64,000 nucleotides of DNA from Streptomyces sp. RPA4-2 (GTDB taxonomy: Bacteria > Actinomycetota > Actinomycetes > Streptomycetales > Streptomycetaceae), in NCBI RefSeq assembly GCF_012273515.2, contig NZ_CP050975.2:2852001-2916000 (forward strand). Direction: 5' to 3'. The notes under the pieces were generated by a model, which was not told the DNA's origin, did no database searches, and saw only the letters and a list, made by a program, of their open reading frames with translations. Below, piece by piece: positions 1 through 8,154 of the stretch; position 1 is the first letter of the stretch, and each line of letters starts with the position of its first letter. The position numbers and the translations under genes were made by a program.

Positions 1-2
1 TG

Positions 3-89
3 GTCGGCGCGGTCGTCGTACTGGTCTTCCTCCCGGGCAAGGACGCCGCCGTGGCCGCCGGCGGCAGTACCCGGCGCCAGACCGTCTGA
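3..89 (+). CDS. C-terminal end of a membrane transporter (probably MFS), truncated by window start
   Basis: The first codons read as a hydrophobic helix (Val/Leu-rich, ending VFLPGK) followed by a short Ala/Gly tail and a TGA stop at 87-89. A last transmembrane helix running into a short charged tail is the usual ending of EmrB/QacA-type MFS exporters in Streptomyces. Only about 28 residues are inside the window, so the family call is an inference from this shape alone. Confidence 0.5.
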   Translation, partial: VGAVVVLVFLPGKDAAVAAGGSTRRQTV

Positions 90-98
90 ACCCGACGG

Positions 99-143
99 CG
101 ATCACGAACCGTCCCCCGAGAGCCCGAGGACGATCACGAACCG
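99..143. repeat. 13-bp direct repeat between the transporter end and the NmrA-like gene
   Basis: CGATCACGAACCG occurs at 99-111 and again at 131-143, both followed by a run of C. After it comes a CTCAA-rich stretch (about 180-230). It lies just downstream of the transporter stop and upstream of the next start. It may be a duplicated protein-binding site or a simple local duplication; no hairpin is obvious. Confidence 0.4.
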
Positions 144-256
144 CCCCCGTCACCTCGTCAGTTCACTCGACTGACTCAACTCACTCGACGCATCACCTCA
201 ACGCACCTCAACTCAACTCAACCCAGCTGTTCCCACACTCCTAAGGAGATCGACCG

Positions 257-1159
257 ATGGTTGCCGACAACCTTGTTCTCATCCCCGGTGCCGGCGGCGT
301 GGGCCGCACGGTCTTCGAGCACTTGCGCGTCCAGGATGTGCCGGTGCGATTCATGGTCCGTCGCGAGGACGAACGTACGGCCGAGCTGCGGGCGCTCGGC
401 GCGGAGGTCGTCATCGGCGACCTGACCCGGCCGGAGACGGTGGCGGCCGCGCTGGAGGGCGTGACGCGGATGTACTTCGCGATGCGCGTCTCGCCGGACC
501 ACCTGCTGGCCGCGACCGTGGTGGCCTCCGTCGCGAGGGAGTACGGGAGACTGGACGCCCTGGTCGACCTGTCACAGATGACGGTGTCGCAGATGACCGC
601 CACCAGCACCGAGGAGTCGCACCAGCAGCGGCTGCACTGGCTGGCGGAGCAGGTACTGAACTGGTCCGGCCTGCCCGTGGTGCACATCCGGCCGACGGCG
701 TTCCTGGACACTCCGCTGTTCACCATGCTGGCCGCGCGGTCGATCCAGGCGGACGGCACCATCGCGCTGCCGTTCGGCACCGGACGCACCTCGCCGGTAG
801 CGGTGGACGACGTCGCCCGGGTCATCGCCACCGTGCTCCGCGACCCGGCTCCGCACATCGGGCGGGTCCACGAGCTGACCGGGCCGCGCTCGGTCGACAT
901 GACGGAACTGGCCGCGGAGTTCTCCCGGGCGCTGGGCCGTCCGGTGTCGTACGTGGACATGCCGCAGGACCGGTGGGAGGCCCAGCTCCCCAGGCTGGGG
1001 ATGCCGCCGCACCTCGAACAGCACGTCGCCACCATGGCCCGGTTGCACCGCGACAACCGCTACGACCGCACGACCGACGGCGTCGAGCGCGTCACGGGGG
1101 TCCCGGCCCGGTCGATCGAGGAGTTCGTCGCCGCCCGCAAGGACTTCTACCTGGGCTGA
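257..1159 (+). CDS. NmrA-like NAD(P)-binding atypical SDR protein
   Basis: A 300-residue protein with an N-terminal Rossmann dinucleotide-binding loop (GAGGVG at residues 11-16) followed by the beta-alpha repeats of the NmrA/atypical SDR family. The residues after the second strand (RREDER) suit NADP rather than NAD. No classical YxxxK catalytic pair is apparent, as expected for NmrA-type members, which act as redox sensors or as quinone/isoflavone-type reductases. The start is fixed by the Shine-Dalgarno AAGGAG at 242-247, 9 bases upstream of the ATG. It follows the end of a transporter gene, which would fit a drug/quinone response pair, but the substrate cannot be told from the sequence. 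Confidence 0.85.
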   Translation: MVADNLVLIPGAGGVGRTVFEHLRVQDVPVRFMVRREDERTAELRALGAEVVIGDLTRPETVAAALEGVTRMYFAMRVSPDHLLAATVVASVAREYGRLDALVDLSQMTVSQMTATSTEESHQQRLHWLAEQVLNWSGLPVVHIRPTAFLDTPLFTMLAARSIQADGTIALPFGTGRTSPVAVDDVARVIATVLRDPAPHIGRVHELTGPRSVDMTELAAEFSRALGRPVSYVDMPQDRWEAQLPRLGMPPHLEQHVATMARLHRDNRYDRTTDGVERVTGVPARSIEEFVAARKDFYLG

Positions 1160-1312
1160 AACGCCCCGGCCGAGGGCGCCCCGCCCTGTCCCGAGTGCGC
1201 CAGTCCGGCACCGAGTACCCGTCCGGGGCGCGCGGGCCTCCCCGGGGGCCGCGCGCGGCGGCAGAGAATTTTTCGGTCGACGCCGCCTGGCGACCTGGCT
1301 AGGGTCGCGGGC

Positions 1313-1723
1313 GTGACGATCGAGTTGAACGATGCCGCACGCAGACTTCTTGACGACGTGAATCCCGCGGTGTTGGCCACCGTGAACCCCGACGGCAGCC
1401 CGCAGACCTCGGTGGTCTGGGTCGCTCGGGACGGCGACGACCTGCTGCTCTCCTCGGCAGCCGGCCGCCGCAAGGTGACCAACGTGGAGCGCGACGCGCG
1501 GGTCAGCCTGACGGTCTACGACCGGGCCGACCCGCTGCGATACCTGGAGGTGCGCGGTACCGCGACGGTGGCCGAGGATCCGGACCGGAAGCTGGCCGTC
1601 GCGCTGGCCGAGCAGTACGAGGGGCCCGGCGCGGGTGAGGAGTACCTGGAACTGCCGCCGGAGCTGGTGCGGGTGGTCGTCAGGATCACCCCGCGACGAC
1701 TGGTCGGCACCTTCGCGGACTGA
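1313..1723 (+). CDS. PPOX-class F420-dependent protein of the pyridoxamine-phosphate-oxidase fold
   Basis: A 136-residue split-barrel flavin/F420-binding protein. The family pattern is visible: an N-terminal helix, then NPAVLATVNPDGSPQTS with the strand leading to WVARDGDDLLLSS, and the RRKVTNVERDARVSLTVYD segment that in F420-dependent reductases contacts the cofactor. Length matches the usual 130-150 residues. The GTG start at 1313 lies 7 bases after TAGGGT (1300-1305), a good -10 element, with no Shine-Dalgarno, so the mRNA is probably leaderless. Streptomyces have many paralogues acting on F420H2-reducible substrates; which one is served here is unknown. Confidence 0.85.
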   Translation: MTIELNDAARRLLDDVNPAVLATVNPDGSPQTSVVWVARDGDDLLLSSAAGRRKVTNVERDARVSLTVYDRADPLRYLEVRGTATVAEDPDRKLAVALAEQYEGPGAGEEYLELPPELVRVVVRITPRRLVGTFAD

Positions 1724-1825
1724 CTGACCGTCTCGGGGTGACTCGAACCCGCGATCTTCTGTCTGGCGACGCCGATCGGGAGCCTGCCCCGTGGACGACC
1801 GGCCCCGGTATCAGAGCAACGCCGA

Positions 1826-2001
1826 CCCAGGGGCAGTGAGTGCGGTGAGGACAGCCGCGGGGCCCCGGTCATCGACCGCCGGCCCCGCGTACCGCGTCAC
1901 GAAAAACGTCCCTGACCTGCCCCTACAGCACCGGCAGGTTCTTCCGCAGCTCGAGGGCGGTGACCTCGGAGCGGTACTCCTCCCACTCCGCCTTCTTGTT
2001 G
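1826..2001. repeat. Distal copy of a direct repeat made from the glnA2 3' end and its terminator
   Basis: This stretch matches 5108-5275. The last 79 bases (1923-2001) equal 5197-5275 with a single mismatch. The preceding hairpin region (about 1856-1890) is a degraded version of the perfect terminator at 5129-5163, with a few small insertions and deletions. Both copies are in the same orientation. They bracket about 3.1 kb of accessory DNA, as the left and right ends of an integrated element or a tandem duplication would. Confidence 0.85.
1923..2001 (-). pseudogene. 3'-terminal fragment of a glutamine synthetase gene (duplicated glnA2 tail)
   Basis: On the minus strand this encodes the last 26 residues of GlnA2 (…KKAEWEEYRSEV…LRKNLPVL) with its stop codon. 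It differs from the intact gene by one codon (Phe to Leu). Sequence upstream of it (above 2001) is unrelated to glnA2, so only the tail is present and no functional enzyme is possible. The near-perfect conservation next to a decayed terminator suggests a recent origin or use as an attachment site. Confidence 0.8.
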
Positions 2002-2113
2002 AGCTTTGTTGCGCCGGAACTTGCGCGGCGTGGGGCGGGCTGACCAGCTGGCCGGCGTATCCGTGGTACGCGAGTTCGTCGGTCTGGGCCGCGGACGTCG
2101 ACAGCCCGCATGT

Positions 2114-2296
2114 TCAGGGGCGTCGCTTCGGCTTCCTGATCCACACCCCGACACAACCCGGCAGCAGGAAGCACAGCGTTACGAGCGCCAACCACAACGG
2201 GCGACCGGTGAAGTCGCCCACGATGAGCAGAATCCATCCCACCAGAAACGCGACGGGGACCCAGGAGCCGGACACGGTTGGACGTCGCTGAGCCAT
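2114..2296 (-). CDS. Small hypothetical membrane protein (60 aa)
   Basis: Encodes a short basic N-terminus, two hydrophobic helices (roughly residues 12-27 and 33-52) and a basic C-terminus (RKPKRRP), consistent with a two-helix inner-membrane protein with both ends in the cytoplasm. The ATG at 2296 is preceded by a G-rich AGGGGGG element 5 bases upstream, a usable ribosome-binding site. Family unknown. It lies within the accessory island between the glnA2 tail copy and a decayed gene. Confidence 0.5.
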   Translation of the reverse strand: MAQRRPTVSGSWVPVAFLVGWILLIVGDFTGRPLWLALVTLCFLLPGCVGVWIRKPKRRP

Positions 2297-2659
2297 GTAA
2301 CCCCCCTGTGTATCGAGCCGCTCCCCGCAGCGAGCACAGGATCGCCGTCCCCAACAGTCCGGTCAAGCCTTTCTCGCAGCGGCCGGCCATCGCGCCGACC
2401 ACCCCATCCCTCTACCGGCTACGGCCTGGAACCTCCCCGGGAGCGGGCGGAAGTCGCAGTCGGCTCGTAGGGTGCCTGACCCTCCTCGCGTGTGGGTGGG
2501 ACCCCCCGGGTCGCGAACGGCCGTACAGGGCCTCGCGAGGGGGTTGCGCGGCCGGTTTTTCCACCGCTGTACGCGCGCGTGCGCGCAGGGCCCCACGCCT
2601 CCCCATCCCTCAACTCTGCAACATCGGAGGTCAGATGTGGTTGCAGGGGTTCAACCGGT
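2297..2659. other. Intergenic part of the island without a convincing gene
   Basis: No reading frame here has the codon bias of its neighbours. The stretch contains G/C-rich short repeats and an alternating GCGCGC tract around 2570-2590. I see no tRNA, integrase or clear promoter. Confidence 0.4.
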
Positions 2660-3042
2660 GCTGTCGACGCAACCGACAGCGCGTTGGATTCGCTGGCCCC
2701 GGTGTGCGTTCCGTTCGCGGCCCGCTGGGATCTTGAGGCGGACCGCCGGGACAAGCTGCACACCCGGAGCACCTCAAGGCGCTCGTGTCCGCGCAGAAGG
2801 AGCACAACGCCGCGCCCTCCACGCACGCCACCGCCAAGTCGCAGCAACTCACGGCGCGCGCCGCGTCGAACAATCCGTTCGCGGCCGGCCGTCGCGCGGC
2901 CCGGGTGGCGAGCAAGGCAGCCGCGCGGCACGAGCGGGACACCCGCGCCAAGCTCGAGGCCGCGCGGGTGAACTACCCGGACACCCTCAGGGCCCGCGCG
3001 ATTCAGGCGCACTCGCTGCACACGGTGCCCAACGTCGTCACG
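2660..3042 (+). pseudogene. Remnant of an unidentified Ala/Arg-rich protein, frameshifted
   Basis: Two adjacent frames give one continuous, plausible product when joined near 2758. The first frame ends …FAARWDLEADRRDKL and the second continues HPEHLKALVSAQKEHN… and then a helical Ala/Arg/Lys-rich segment ending about …RARAIQAHSLHTVPN. Codon bias is good on both sides of the shift, which argues for a once-coding gene with a lesion. I do not recognise the family. Charged helical tails like this occur in plasmid- and element-borne proteins, but that is only an impression. The second frame runs on without a stop into the following remnant. Confidence 0.4.
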
Positions 3043-3051
3043 TCCGCGCCC

Positions 3052-3444
3052 ATGTCCACCCCGCACCTGACCCTGTGGCCGACCGCCACCTCGGCCGTCC
3101 TCGTCGACACCCCGTGGACACACGAACACGTCCACGTGATCGGCGACTGGATCGCATCCTTCGAAAAGAACCTGACCGCGATCTACATCACCCACGGCCG
3201 CGGCGACCACTGGTTCGGCGCACCCGCGTTGCTCGACCGCTTCCCGGGAGCGAGGGTGTACTCGACCGCCAAAACCGCCGTGTACGTCCAAAAACAGCAC
3301 GAAAACCGCGTCGCGGAGTGGGAAGACCGGTTCCCGGGTCAGGTCAGCCCAGGAGAAATCCACCCCGAGATCATCCCGGCAGAGGGCATCGACCAGGAGG
3401 GCAATGTTCTGAAGGCGGTCGAACTCGGCCACACCGACACCGAC
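3052..3444 (+). pseudogene. N-terminal fragment of a metallo-beta-lactamase-fold hydrolase
   Basis: The residues AVLVDTPWTHEHVHVIGDWI and YITHGRGDHWFGAPALLDRF are the first two blocks of an MBL-fold hydrolase. The metal motif, normally HxHxDH, reads H-G-R-G-D-H, so the second histidine is replaced by arginine. Homology stops abruptly after VELGHTDTD (3444), where the third metal ligand and the rest of the domain (another 100 or more residues) should follow. Truncation plus loss of a ligand make it non-functional. The frame stays open into the downstream epoxide hydrolase gene, giving an artificial 575-codon ORF from 2785 to 4512. Confidence 0.75.
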
Positions 3445-3522
3445 AGGCCGATTCCTTCGCCCCGACTGCGCGCGGGGGAAGGAACGCCTGGTGGGGGACG
3501 GAAACTCTACTCGGAGGTGGCA

Positions 3523-4512
3523 ATGTCGGGCACGATCCAGCACACGTTCGTCACGGTCAACGGCGTCAAGCTGCATGTCGCCGAACAGGGTGAGGGCCCG
3601 CTGGTCGTACTGCTCCACGGATTCCCGGAGAGCTGGTACTCATGGCGGCACCAGATCGGCCCGCTGGCCGCCGCGGGGTACCGGGTCGTCGCCCCCGACC
3701 AGCGTGGCTATGCCCGCAGTGAGCAGCCCGAAGCCGTCGAGGCGTACAGCCTGCTCCATCTCACCGGAGACGTCATCGGGCTGGTCGACGCGCTGGGCGA
3801 GGAGGGTGCCGTCCTCGTCGGCCACGACTGGGGCGCCCCTGTCGCCTGGGCGACGGCCATGATGCGCCCGGACGTGGTGCGCGCCGTGGCGGGCCTGAGC
3901 GTCCCGCCGATACTGCCGGGAGGGATGCCTCCGCCGTCGATCACCCGGAAGAAGTTCGGCGAAGGCTACTACCAGATCAACTTCCAGAAACCCGGGGCCG
4001 CCGACGCGGCGCTGGCCCGGGACCCCGCGGCCACCTTCCGCCGGATCCTCTCCGGCGCTTCGGGGGACAATCCGGCCAACGATCCGCCCGGCCCGTGGAT
4101 CGTCCCCGACGGTGGCACGCTGCTGGATGCGATGCCGGAGCCGCAGCAACTGCCGGGCTGGCTCACCCAGGCAGACATCGACGTCTTCGCCGGCGACTAC
4201 GGCCGCCACGGCGACCGGGCCTTCACCGGCGGCCTGAACTGGTACCGGAACATCGAGCGCAACTGGGAGTTGCTCGCGGCCTTCCGCGGCCGCCTGATCG
4301 AGGTGCCGGCGCTGTACATCGGAGGGGACCGCGACATGGTCATCGGCCTGCGCGGCCCGGACGCGACGCTGCGGACCGTCGAGCAGGCGGCACCGCAGCT
4401 GTGGCGCGGTCTGATCCTGCCCGGCTGCGGCCACTGGACCCAGCAAGAACGCCCCGACGAGGTCAACCAGCAACTCTTGAGCTTCCTGGCGCAGTTGCCC
4501 GGACCACGGTGA
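3523..4512 (+). CDS. Epoxide hydrolase-like alpha/beta-hydrolase
   Basis: A 329-residue alpha/beta-hydrolase of the epoxide hydrolase group. Seen in order: the oxyanion-hole motif HGFPESW (about residue 31), the nucleophile elbow GHDWGAPVAW with Asp as nucleophile, a cap domain (about 140-230) and the C-terminal catalytic histidine in GCGHWTQQERP. An Asp nucleophile in a G-H-D-W-G elbow followed by the late His is typical of soluble epoxide hydrolases, which open epoxides to diols. The ATG at 3523 is chosen because GGAGG lies about 6 bases upstream; the longer open frame only reflects read-through of the MBL fragment. A strong terminator follows at 4583. It is the only clearly intact enzyme of the island. 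Confidence 0.9.
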   Translation: MSGTIQHTFVTVNGVKLHVAEQGEGPLVVLLHGFPESWYSWRHQIGPLAAAGYRVVAPDQRGYARSEQPEAVEAYSLLHLTGDVIGLVDALGEEGAVLVGHDWGAPVAWATAMMRPDVVRAVAGLSVPPILPGGMPPPSITRKKFGEGYYQINFQKPGAADAALARDPAATFRRILSGASGDNPANDPPGPWIVPDGGTLLDAMPEPQQLPGWLTQADIDVFAGDYGRHGDRAFTGGLNWYRNIERNWELLAAFRGRLIEVPALYIGGDRDMVIGLRGPDATLRTVEQAAPQLWRGLILPGCGHWTQQERPDEVNQQLLSFLAQLPGPR

Positions 4513-4582
4513 TCGACAGGCCCGGTCCGAAGCGCCTGGACACAGGCTGCCCGATCGATCGCCCGCGCCGGGCGTGCCGTAC

Positions 4583-4619
4583 GAAGGGGCCGGTCCGCGG
4601 CGCGCGGGCCGGCCCCTTC
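4583..4619 (+). terminator. Hairpin terminator after the epoxide hydrolase gene
   Basis: GAAGGGGCCGG at 4583-4593 pairs perfectly with CCGGCCCCTTC at 4609-4619 around a 15-base GC-rich loop, 70 bases after the stop codon. No U-tract follows, as is common in Streptomyces. Confidence 0.75.
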
Positions 4620-4643
4620 ACGTGTGTCCCGGTTACCGGCCCT

Positions 4644-5024
4644 TGCAACACCTTCGGGAGCAAGGAGGGCCTGGTCTGCGCTTACCTGGAGTCCCGCAGT
4701 GCGCGTATCCAGGACCTGATCACCCGGACACTGACCCGCTTCCGGACCCCGCGCGAGCGGCTGCCCGGCGTCTTCGACGCGCAAGGCGAGATGTTCACCG
4801 ACCCCGAGTACGGCTGCGCGTTCGCGCGGGCCACCTCCGAGACGGCCGACAACAGCTCGATCAGCCGCGCCGCTGCCGACTACCGGTCCTGGCTGCGCGG
4901 CCTGTTGACGGACCTGGCAGCCGAGGCCGGGTACGCCGACTCCGAGAGCCTGGCCCGACAGCTGCATCTGCTCTTCGACGGCACGGGATGGTCCGCGGCT
5001 GCACACCACCGTCCCGCAGCGAAA
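4644..5024 (+). pseudogene. Remnant of a TetR-family regulator, both ends missing
   Basis: The frame from 4644 contains FGSKEGLVCAYLESR, which is the end of a TetR helix-turn-helix (the F-x-S-K-E-x-L signature), followed by about 100 residues of a TetR ligand-binding domain. The first 35-40 residues of the DNA-binding domain are absent. No start codon or ribosome-binding site precedes the homology. The C-terminus runs into unrelated sequence after LHLLFDGTGWSA. It is a fragment and cannot bind DNA. Confidence 0.7.
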
Positions 5025-5107
5025 CGTCCTGATCAGGGACTCGAACCCCGGCGGACGAAATCCGCTTTGGCAGGACGGCGCTTCCGGGGCGGACGGCCCA
5101 CAGACGG

Positions 5108-5275
5108 CCCAGGGGCGGTGAGGACGGCCGCGGGGCCGGCGGTCGATGACCGCCGGCCCCGCGTACCGCGTCGCGAAAAGTGCCGCTGACCAGCGACTAC
5201 AGCACCGGCAGGTTCTTCCGCAGCTCGAAGGCGGTGACCTCGGAGCGGTACTCCTCCCACTCCGCCTTCTTGTTG
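5108..5275. repeat. Proximal copy of the glnA2-tail direct repeat
   Basis: Covers the last 79 bases of intact glnA2 and its terminator region; the partner copy is at 1826-2001. The terminator is perfect in this copy and degraded in the other. Of the two copies, only this one is joined to a complete gene. Confidence 0.85.
5129..5163 (-). terminator. Perfect hairpin terminator of glnA2
   Basis: A 16-base arm at 5129-5144 pairs without mismatch with 5148-5163 around a 3-base loop (GAT). It starts 34 bases after the glnA2 stop on the minus strand. The high GC content and short loop give a very stable structure. Confidence 0.85.
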
Positions 5276-6558
5276 CGCAGGAAAAAGTCGAAGACGTGTT
5301 CGCCCAGGGTCTCGGCGACCAGTTCGCTGCGCTGCATGAGGGTGAGGGCCTCGCCGAGGTTCTGGGGCAGGGGCTCGATGCCCATCGCGCGGCGCTCGGC
5401 GTCGGTGAGGGCCCAGACGTCGTCGTCGGCGCCCGGCGGGAGTTCGTAGCCCTCCTCGATGCCCTTCAGGCCCGCGGCCAGGAGCAGCGCGTACGCCAGG
5501 TACGGGTTCGCGCCCGAGTCGATGGAGCGGACCTCGACCCGCGCGGAGCCGGTCTTGCCGGGCTTGTACATCGGCACGCGGACGAGGGCGGAGCGGTTGT
5601 TGTGGCCCCAGCAGATGTACGAGGGGGCCTCGCCGCCGGCGCCCGCGGTGCGCTCCGAGCCGCCCCAGATGCGCTTGTAGGAGTTGACCCACTGGTTGGT
5701 GACGGCCGAGATCTCCGCGGCGTGCTTGAGCAGGCCCGCGATGAAGGAGCGGCCGACCTTGGAGAGCTGGTACTCCGAGCCGGACTCGTAGAAGGCGTTG
5801 CGGTCGCCCTCGAAGAGCGAGAGGTGGGTGTGCATGCCGGAGCCGGGGTGCTCGGAGAAGGGCTTGGGCATGAAGGTCGCCTGCACGCCCTGCTCCAGCG
5901 CCACCTGCTTCATGACCAGGCGGAAGGTCATGATGTTGTCCGCCGTGGAGAGGGCGTCGGCGTAGCGGAGGTCGATCTCCTGCTGGCCGGGCGCGCCCTC
6001 GTGGTGGGAGAACTCGACCGAGATGCCCATCGACTCCAGCATGGTGATCGCCTGGCGGCGGAAGTCCATGCCGACGTTCTGGGGGGTGTGGTCGAAGTAG
6101 CCCGAGTTGTCGGCGGGGGTGGGGCGGGAGCCGTCCAGCGGGCGGTCCTTCAGCAGGAAGAACTCGATCTCCGGGTGGGTGTAGAAGGTGAAGCCCAGGT
6201 CGGAGGTCTTCGCGAGGGCGCGCTTGAGGACGTAGCGCGGGTCGGCGAAGGACGGGGAGCCGTCCGGCATCAGGATGTCGCAGAACATGCGCGCCGTGCC
6301 GGGGGCCTCCGCGCGCCACGGCAGCACCTGGAACGTCGACGGGTCGGGCTTGGCGATCATGTCGGACTCGTAGACGCGGGCGAAGCCCTCGATCGCCGAG
6401 CCGTCGAAGCCGATGCCCTCGTCGAAGGCCTGCTCGAGTTCGGCCGGGGCGACGGCCACCGACTTGAGGAAGCCCAGCACGTCCGTGAACCACAGCCGTA
6501 CGAACCGGATGTCCCGCTCCTCCAGTGTCCGGAGCACGAACTCCTGCTGCTTGTCCAT
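5197..6558 (-). CDS. glnA2: Type I glutamine synthetase family enzyme, GlnA2-like (probable gamma-glutamylpolyamine synthetase)
   Basis: 453 residues with the full glutamine synthetase fold. Visible elements are the N-terminal beta-grasp (RFVRLWFTDVLG…GFDGSAIEGF), the ATP/metal block HPEIEFF, the HHEGAPGQQEIDLRY glutamate-binding segment, GSGMHTHLSL and NNRSALVRVP near the active site, and RVEVRSIDSGANPYLAY. The start at 6558 (MDKQQEFVL) is the family start; the frame upstream is unrelated. It closely resembles the Streptomyces GlnA2 paralogue as I remember it, which published work describes as ligating glutamate to polyamines rather than making glutamine; that function is from the literature, not from this sequence. 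Its 3' end is duplicated 3.3 kb downstream. Confidence 0.93.
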   Translation of the reverse strand: MDKQQEFVLRTLEERDIRFVRLWFTDVLGFLKSVAVAPAELEQAFDEGIGFDGSAIEGFARVYESDMIAKPDPSTFQVLPWRAEAPGTARMFCDILMPDGSPSFADPRYVLKRALAKTSDLGFTFYTHPEIEFFLLKDRPLDGSRPTPADNSGYFDHTPQNVGMDFRRQAITMLESMGISVEFSHHEGAPGQQEIDLRYADALSTADNIMTFRLVMKQVALEQGVQATFMPKPFSEHPGSGMHTHLSLFEGDRNAFYESGSEYQLSKVGRSFIAGLLKHAAEISAVTNQWVNSYKRIWGGSERTAGAGGEAPSYICWGHNNRSALVRVPMYKPGKTGSARVEVRSIDSGANPYLAYALLLAAGLKGIEEGYELPPGADDDVWALTDAERRAMGIEPLPQNLGEALTLMQRSELVAETLGEHVFDFFLRNKKAEWEEYRSEVTAFELRKNLPVL

Positions 6559-6888
6559 CTTCCGCTTCCACCCATCCTTGCTGGTCAGGCCGCCTGCTCC
6601 CACGCCTCGAAGACGGTCGGGGCACCTGAGCATCCCACCACAACACCATTTCGTGCGCGTTGCCGACCATGATCGGCCCGCCGACCACGGCGTGAACGCC
6701 TCGCATACGGAAGGTGTCCCGCTCCGTTGCCCATACTGCCTGCTCACCCGCCTCCTTGTAATGCCCGGCCGCCGGACTCTCTCCGCACTTTAATTTGCAT
6801 CTCAGATGCAAGTTTAACTACCGTGCCGTACGGACCAGGGAGCCGCGACCGCGGCCCTCCGCTTCCGTCATGACCTTGAGGAGTTCCG
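6559..6888. other. Divergent intergenic region between glnA2 and hmp
   Basis: The glnA2 promoter should lie here on the minus strand, but I cannot place its -35/-10 with confidence. The hmp side carries the NsrR operator at 6792-6814 and a TAACTA -10-like hexamer at 6815-6820. The Shine-Dalgarno GAGGAG for hmp is about 8 bases before its ATG. No coding sequence is apparent between. Confidence 0.5.
6792..6814. promoter_or_regulatory. NsrR operator in the hmp promoter
   Basis: Contains the perfect 17-bp palindrome TTGCATCTCAGATGCAA (6795-6811) flanked by AA at 6792 and TT at 6813. This matches the AA-n-GCATCT-n-AGATGC-n-TT type of site described for NsrR of S. coelicolor. It overlaps the likely hmp core promoter, as expected for a repressor that releases DNA when its iron-sulphur cluster reacts with NO. 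Confidence 0.85.
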
Positions 6889-8082
6889 ATGCTGTCCGAG
6901 CAGTCCACCGTCACCGTGCGCGCCACCCTCCCCGCGGTCGGCGCGGCCATCGGCGAGATCGCCGACCGCTTCTACGAGGGGCTGTTCGCCGCCCACCCGG
7001 AACTGCTGCGCGACCTCTTCAACCGCGGCAACCAGGCCTCGGGCATCCAGCGCCAGGCACTGGCGGGATCCATCGCCGCCTTCGCCGGCCACCTCGTCGA
7101 GCGGCCGGACGAGCGCCCCGACGTCATGCTGAGCCGCATCGCACACAAGCACGCCTCACTGGGGATCGCTCCCGAGCAGTACGCGCTCGTGCACGAACAC
7201 CTCTTCGCGGCCATCGCCGAGGTCCTCGGCGACGCGGTCACCCCCGAGGTCGCGGCCGCCTGGGACGAGGTCTACTGGCTGATGGCGAACGCCCTGATCG
7301 CCCTGGAGAAGCGGCTGTACGCCCAGCACGCGGACGGTTCCTCCGGCTGGCGGACGTGGGAGGTCGTGGGCCGCGACGAGGAGACCGCCGACGTCGCCAC
7401 GTTCCGGATGCGTCCGGCCGACGGCGGGCCGCTGCCGGACTTCCGGGCGGGCCAGTACGTCTCGGTCCGCGTGACGCTGCCGGACGGCGCCCGCCAGATA
7501 CGTCAGTACAGCCTCGCCGGCGCCCCGGGCTCGCCGGACCGCCGGATCGGCGTCAAACGGGTGCGCGACGCCGGAAGCCCCGAGGGCGAGGTCTCGAACC
7601 ACCTGCACACCCACGCAGGAGTCGGCTCCACCCTGGAGGTCTCCGCCCCGTACGGCGATCTGGTGCTCGACGACACGGACGCCCCCGTGCTGCTGGCCTC
7701 CGCCGGCATCGGCGTCACCCCGATGATCGCCATGCTGGAACAGCTCGCGCTCACCGGACACCGCGCCCCGGTCACGGTCGTGCACGCCGACCGCTCCCCC
7801 GCCGACCACGCACTGCGCGCCGACCACGAGGCGTACGCGGCCAAGCTCGCCGACGCGTCGGTCCACTTCTGGTACGAGCGGGACTCCGAGAGGGCAGGAG
7901 CGGGCCTGCCCGGCCGCGCGGACCTCTCCTCGGTGCCGGTCGCCTCGGGCACCCGGGCGTACCTGTGCGGCCCGCTGCCCTTCATGCGGGCGGTGCGCGC
8001 CCAGCTCCTCGGCAAGGGCGTGGCCGCCGCCGACATCCACTACGAGGTGTTCGGGCCCGACCTCTGGCTCGCCCAGGACTGA
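6889..8082 (+). CDS. hmp: Flavohemoprotein, nitric oxide dioxygenase
   Basis: 397 residues in the classic three-domain order. A globin domain (about 1-137) carries the helix F histidine region (RIAHKHASLGI). An FAD-binding ferredoxin-reductase domain (about 150-255) carries RQYSLAGAP for flavin and the GEVSNHLH segment. An NAD(P)H-binding domain follows with LASAGIGVTPM and YLCGPLPFM. The enzyme converts NO and O2 to nitrate in the cytoplasm, with heme, FAD and NAD(P)H. A GAGGAG ribosome-binding site precedes the ATG. The NsrR operator 75 bases upstream and the nsrR gene next door show that it is induced by NO. Confidence 0.95.
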   Translation: MLSEQSTVTVRATLPAVGAAIGEIADRFYEGLFAAHPELLRDLFNRGNQASGIQRQALAGSIAAFAGHLVERPDERPDVMLSRIAHKHASLGIAPEQYALVHEHLFAAIAEVLGDAVTPEVAAAWDEVYWLMANALIALEKRLYAQHADGSSGWRTWEVVGRDEETADVATFRMRPADGGPLPDFRAGQYVSVRVTLPDGARQIRQYSLAGAPGSPDRRIGVKRVRDAGSPEGEVSNHLHTHAGVGSTLEVSAPYGDLVLDDTDAPVLLASAGIGVTPMIAMLEQLALTGHRAPVTVVHADRSPADHALRADHEAYAAKLADASVHFWYERDSERAGAGLPGRADLSSVPVASGTRAYLCGPLPFMRAVRAQLLGKGVAAADIHYEVFGPDLWLAQD

Positions 8083-8154
8083 ACGGAGCGCGCGGCAGGA
8101 CCGCCGGTCCCGTTCCGGAAAGCACCGGCACGCACCGGCAAGGAGACGGGACCC

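Noticed and set aside
1737..1760. tRNA T-arm-like sequence (GACTCGAACCC, minus strand), also at 5039-5055
   Set aside because: Only the TTCGAGTC-type loop and part of a stem are there. The stem at 1737 does not pair well, and neither site has an acceptor, D-arm or anticodon arm at the right distance. I did not call a tRNA, although old tRNA fragments near the island ends remain possible.
2472..3593. Long frame on the plus strand overlapping the MBL remnant
   Set aside because: Its composition is Arg/Pro/His-rich shadow coding with no recognisable domain, and codon bias supports the other frame.
5146..6672. 508-codon frame antisense to glnA2
   Set aside because: Antisense shadow of a GC-rich gene; Val/Glu/Arg/Gly repetitive composition and no ribosome-binding site.
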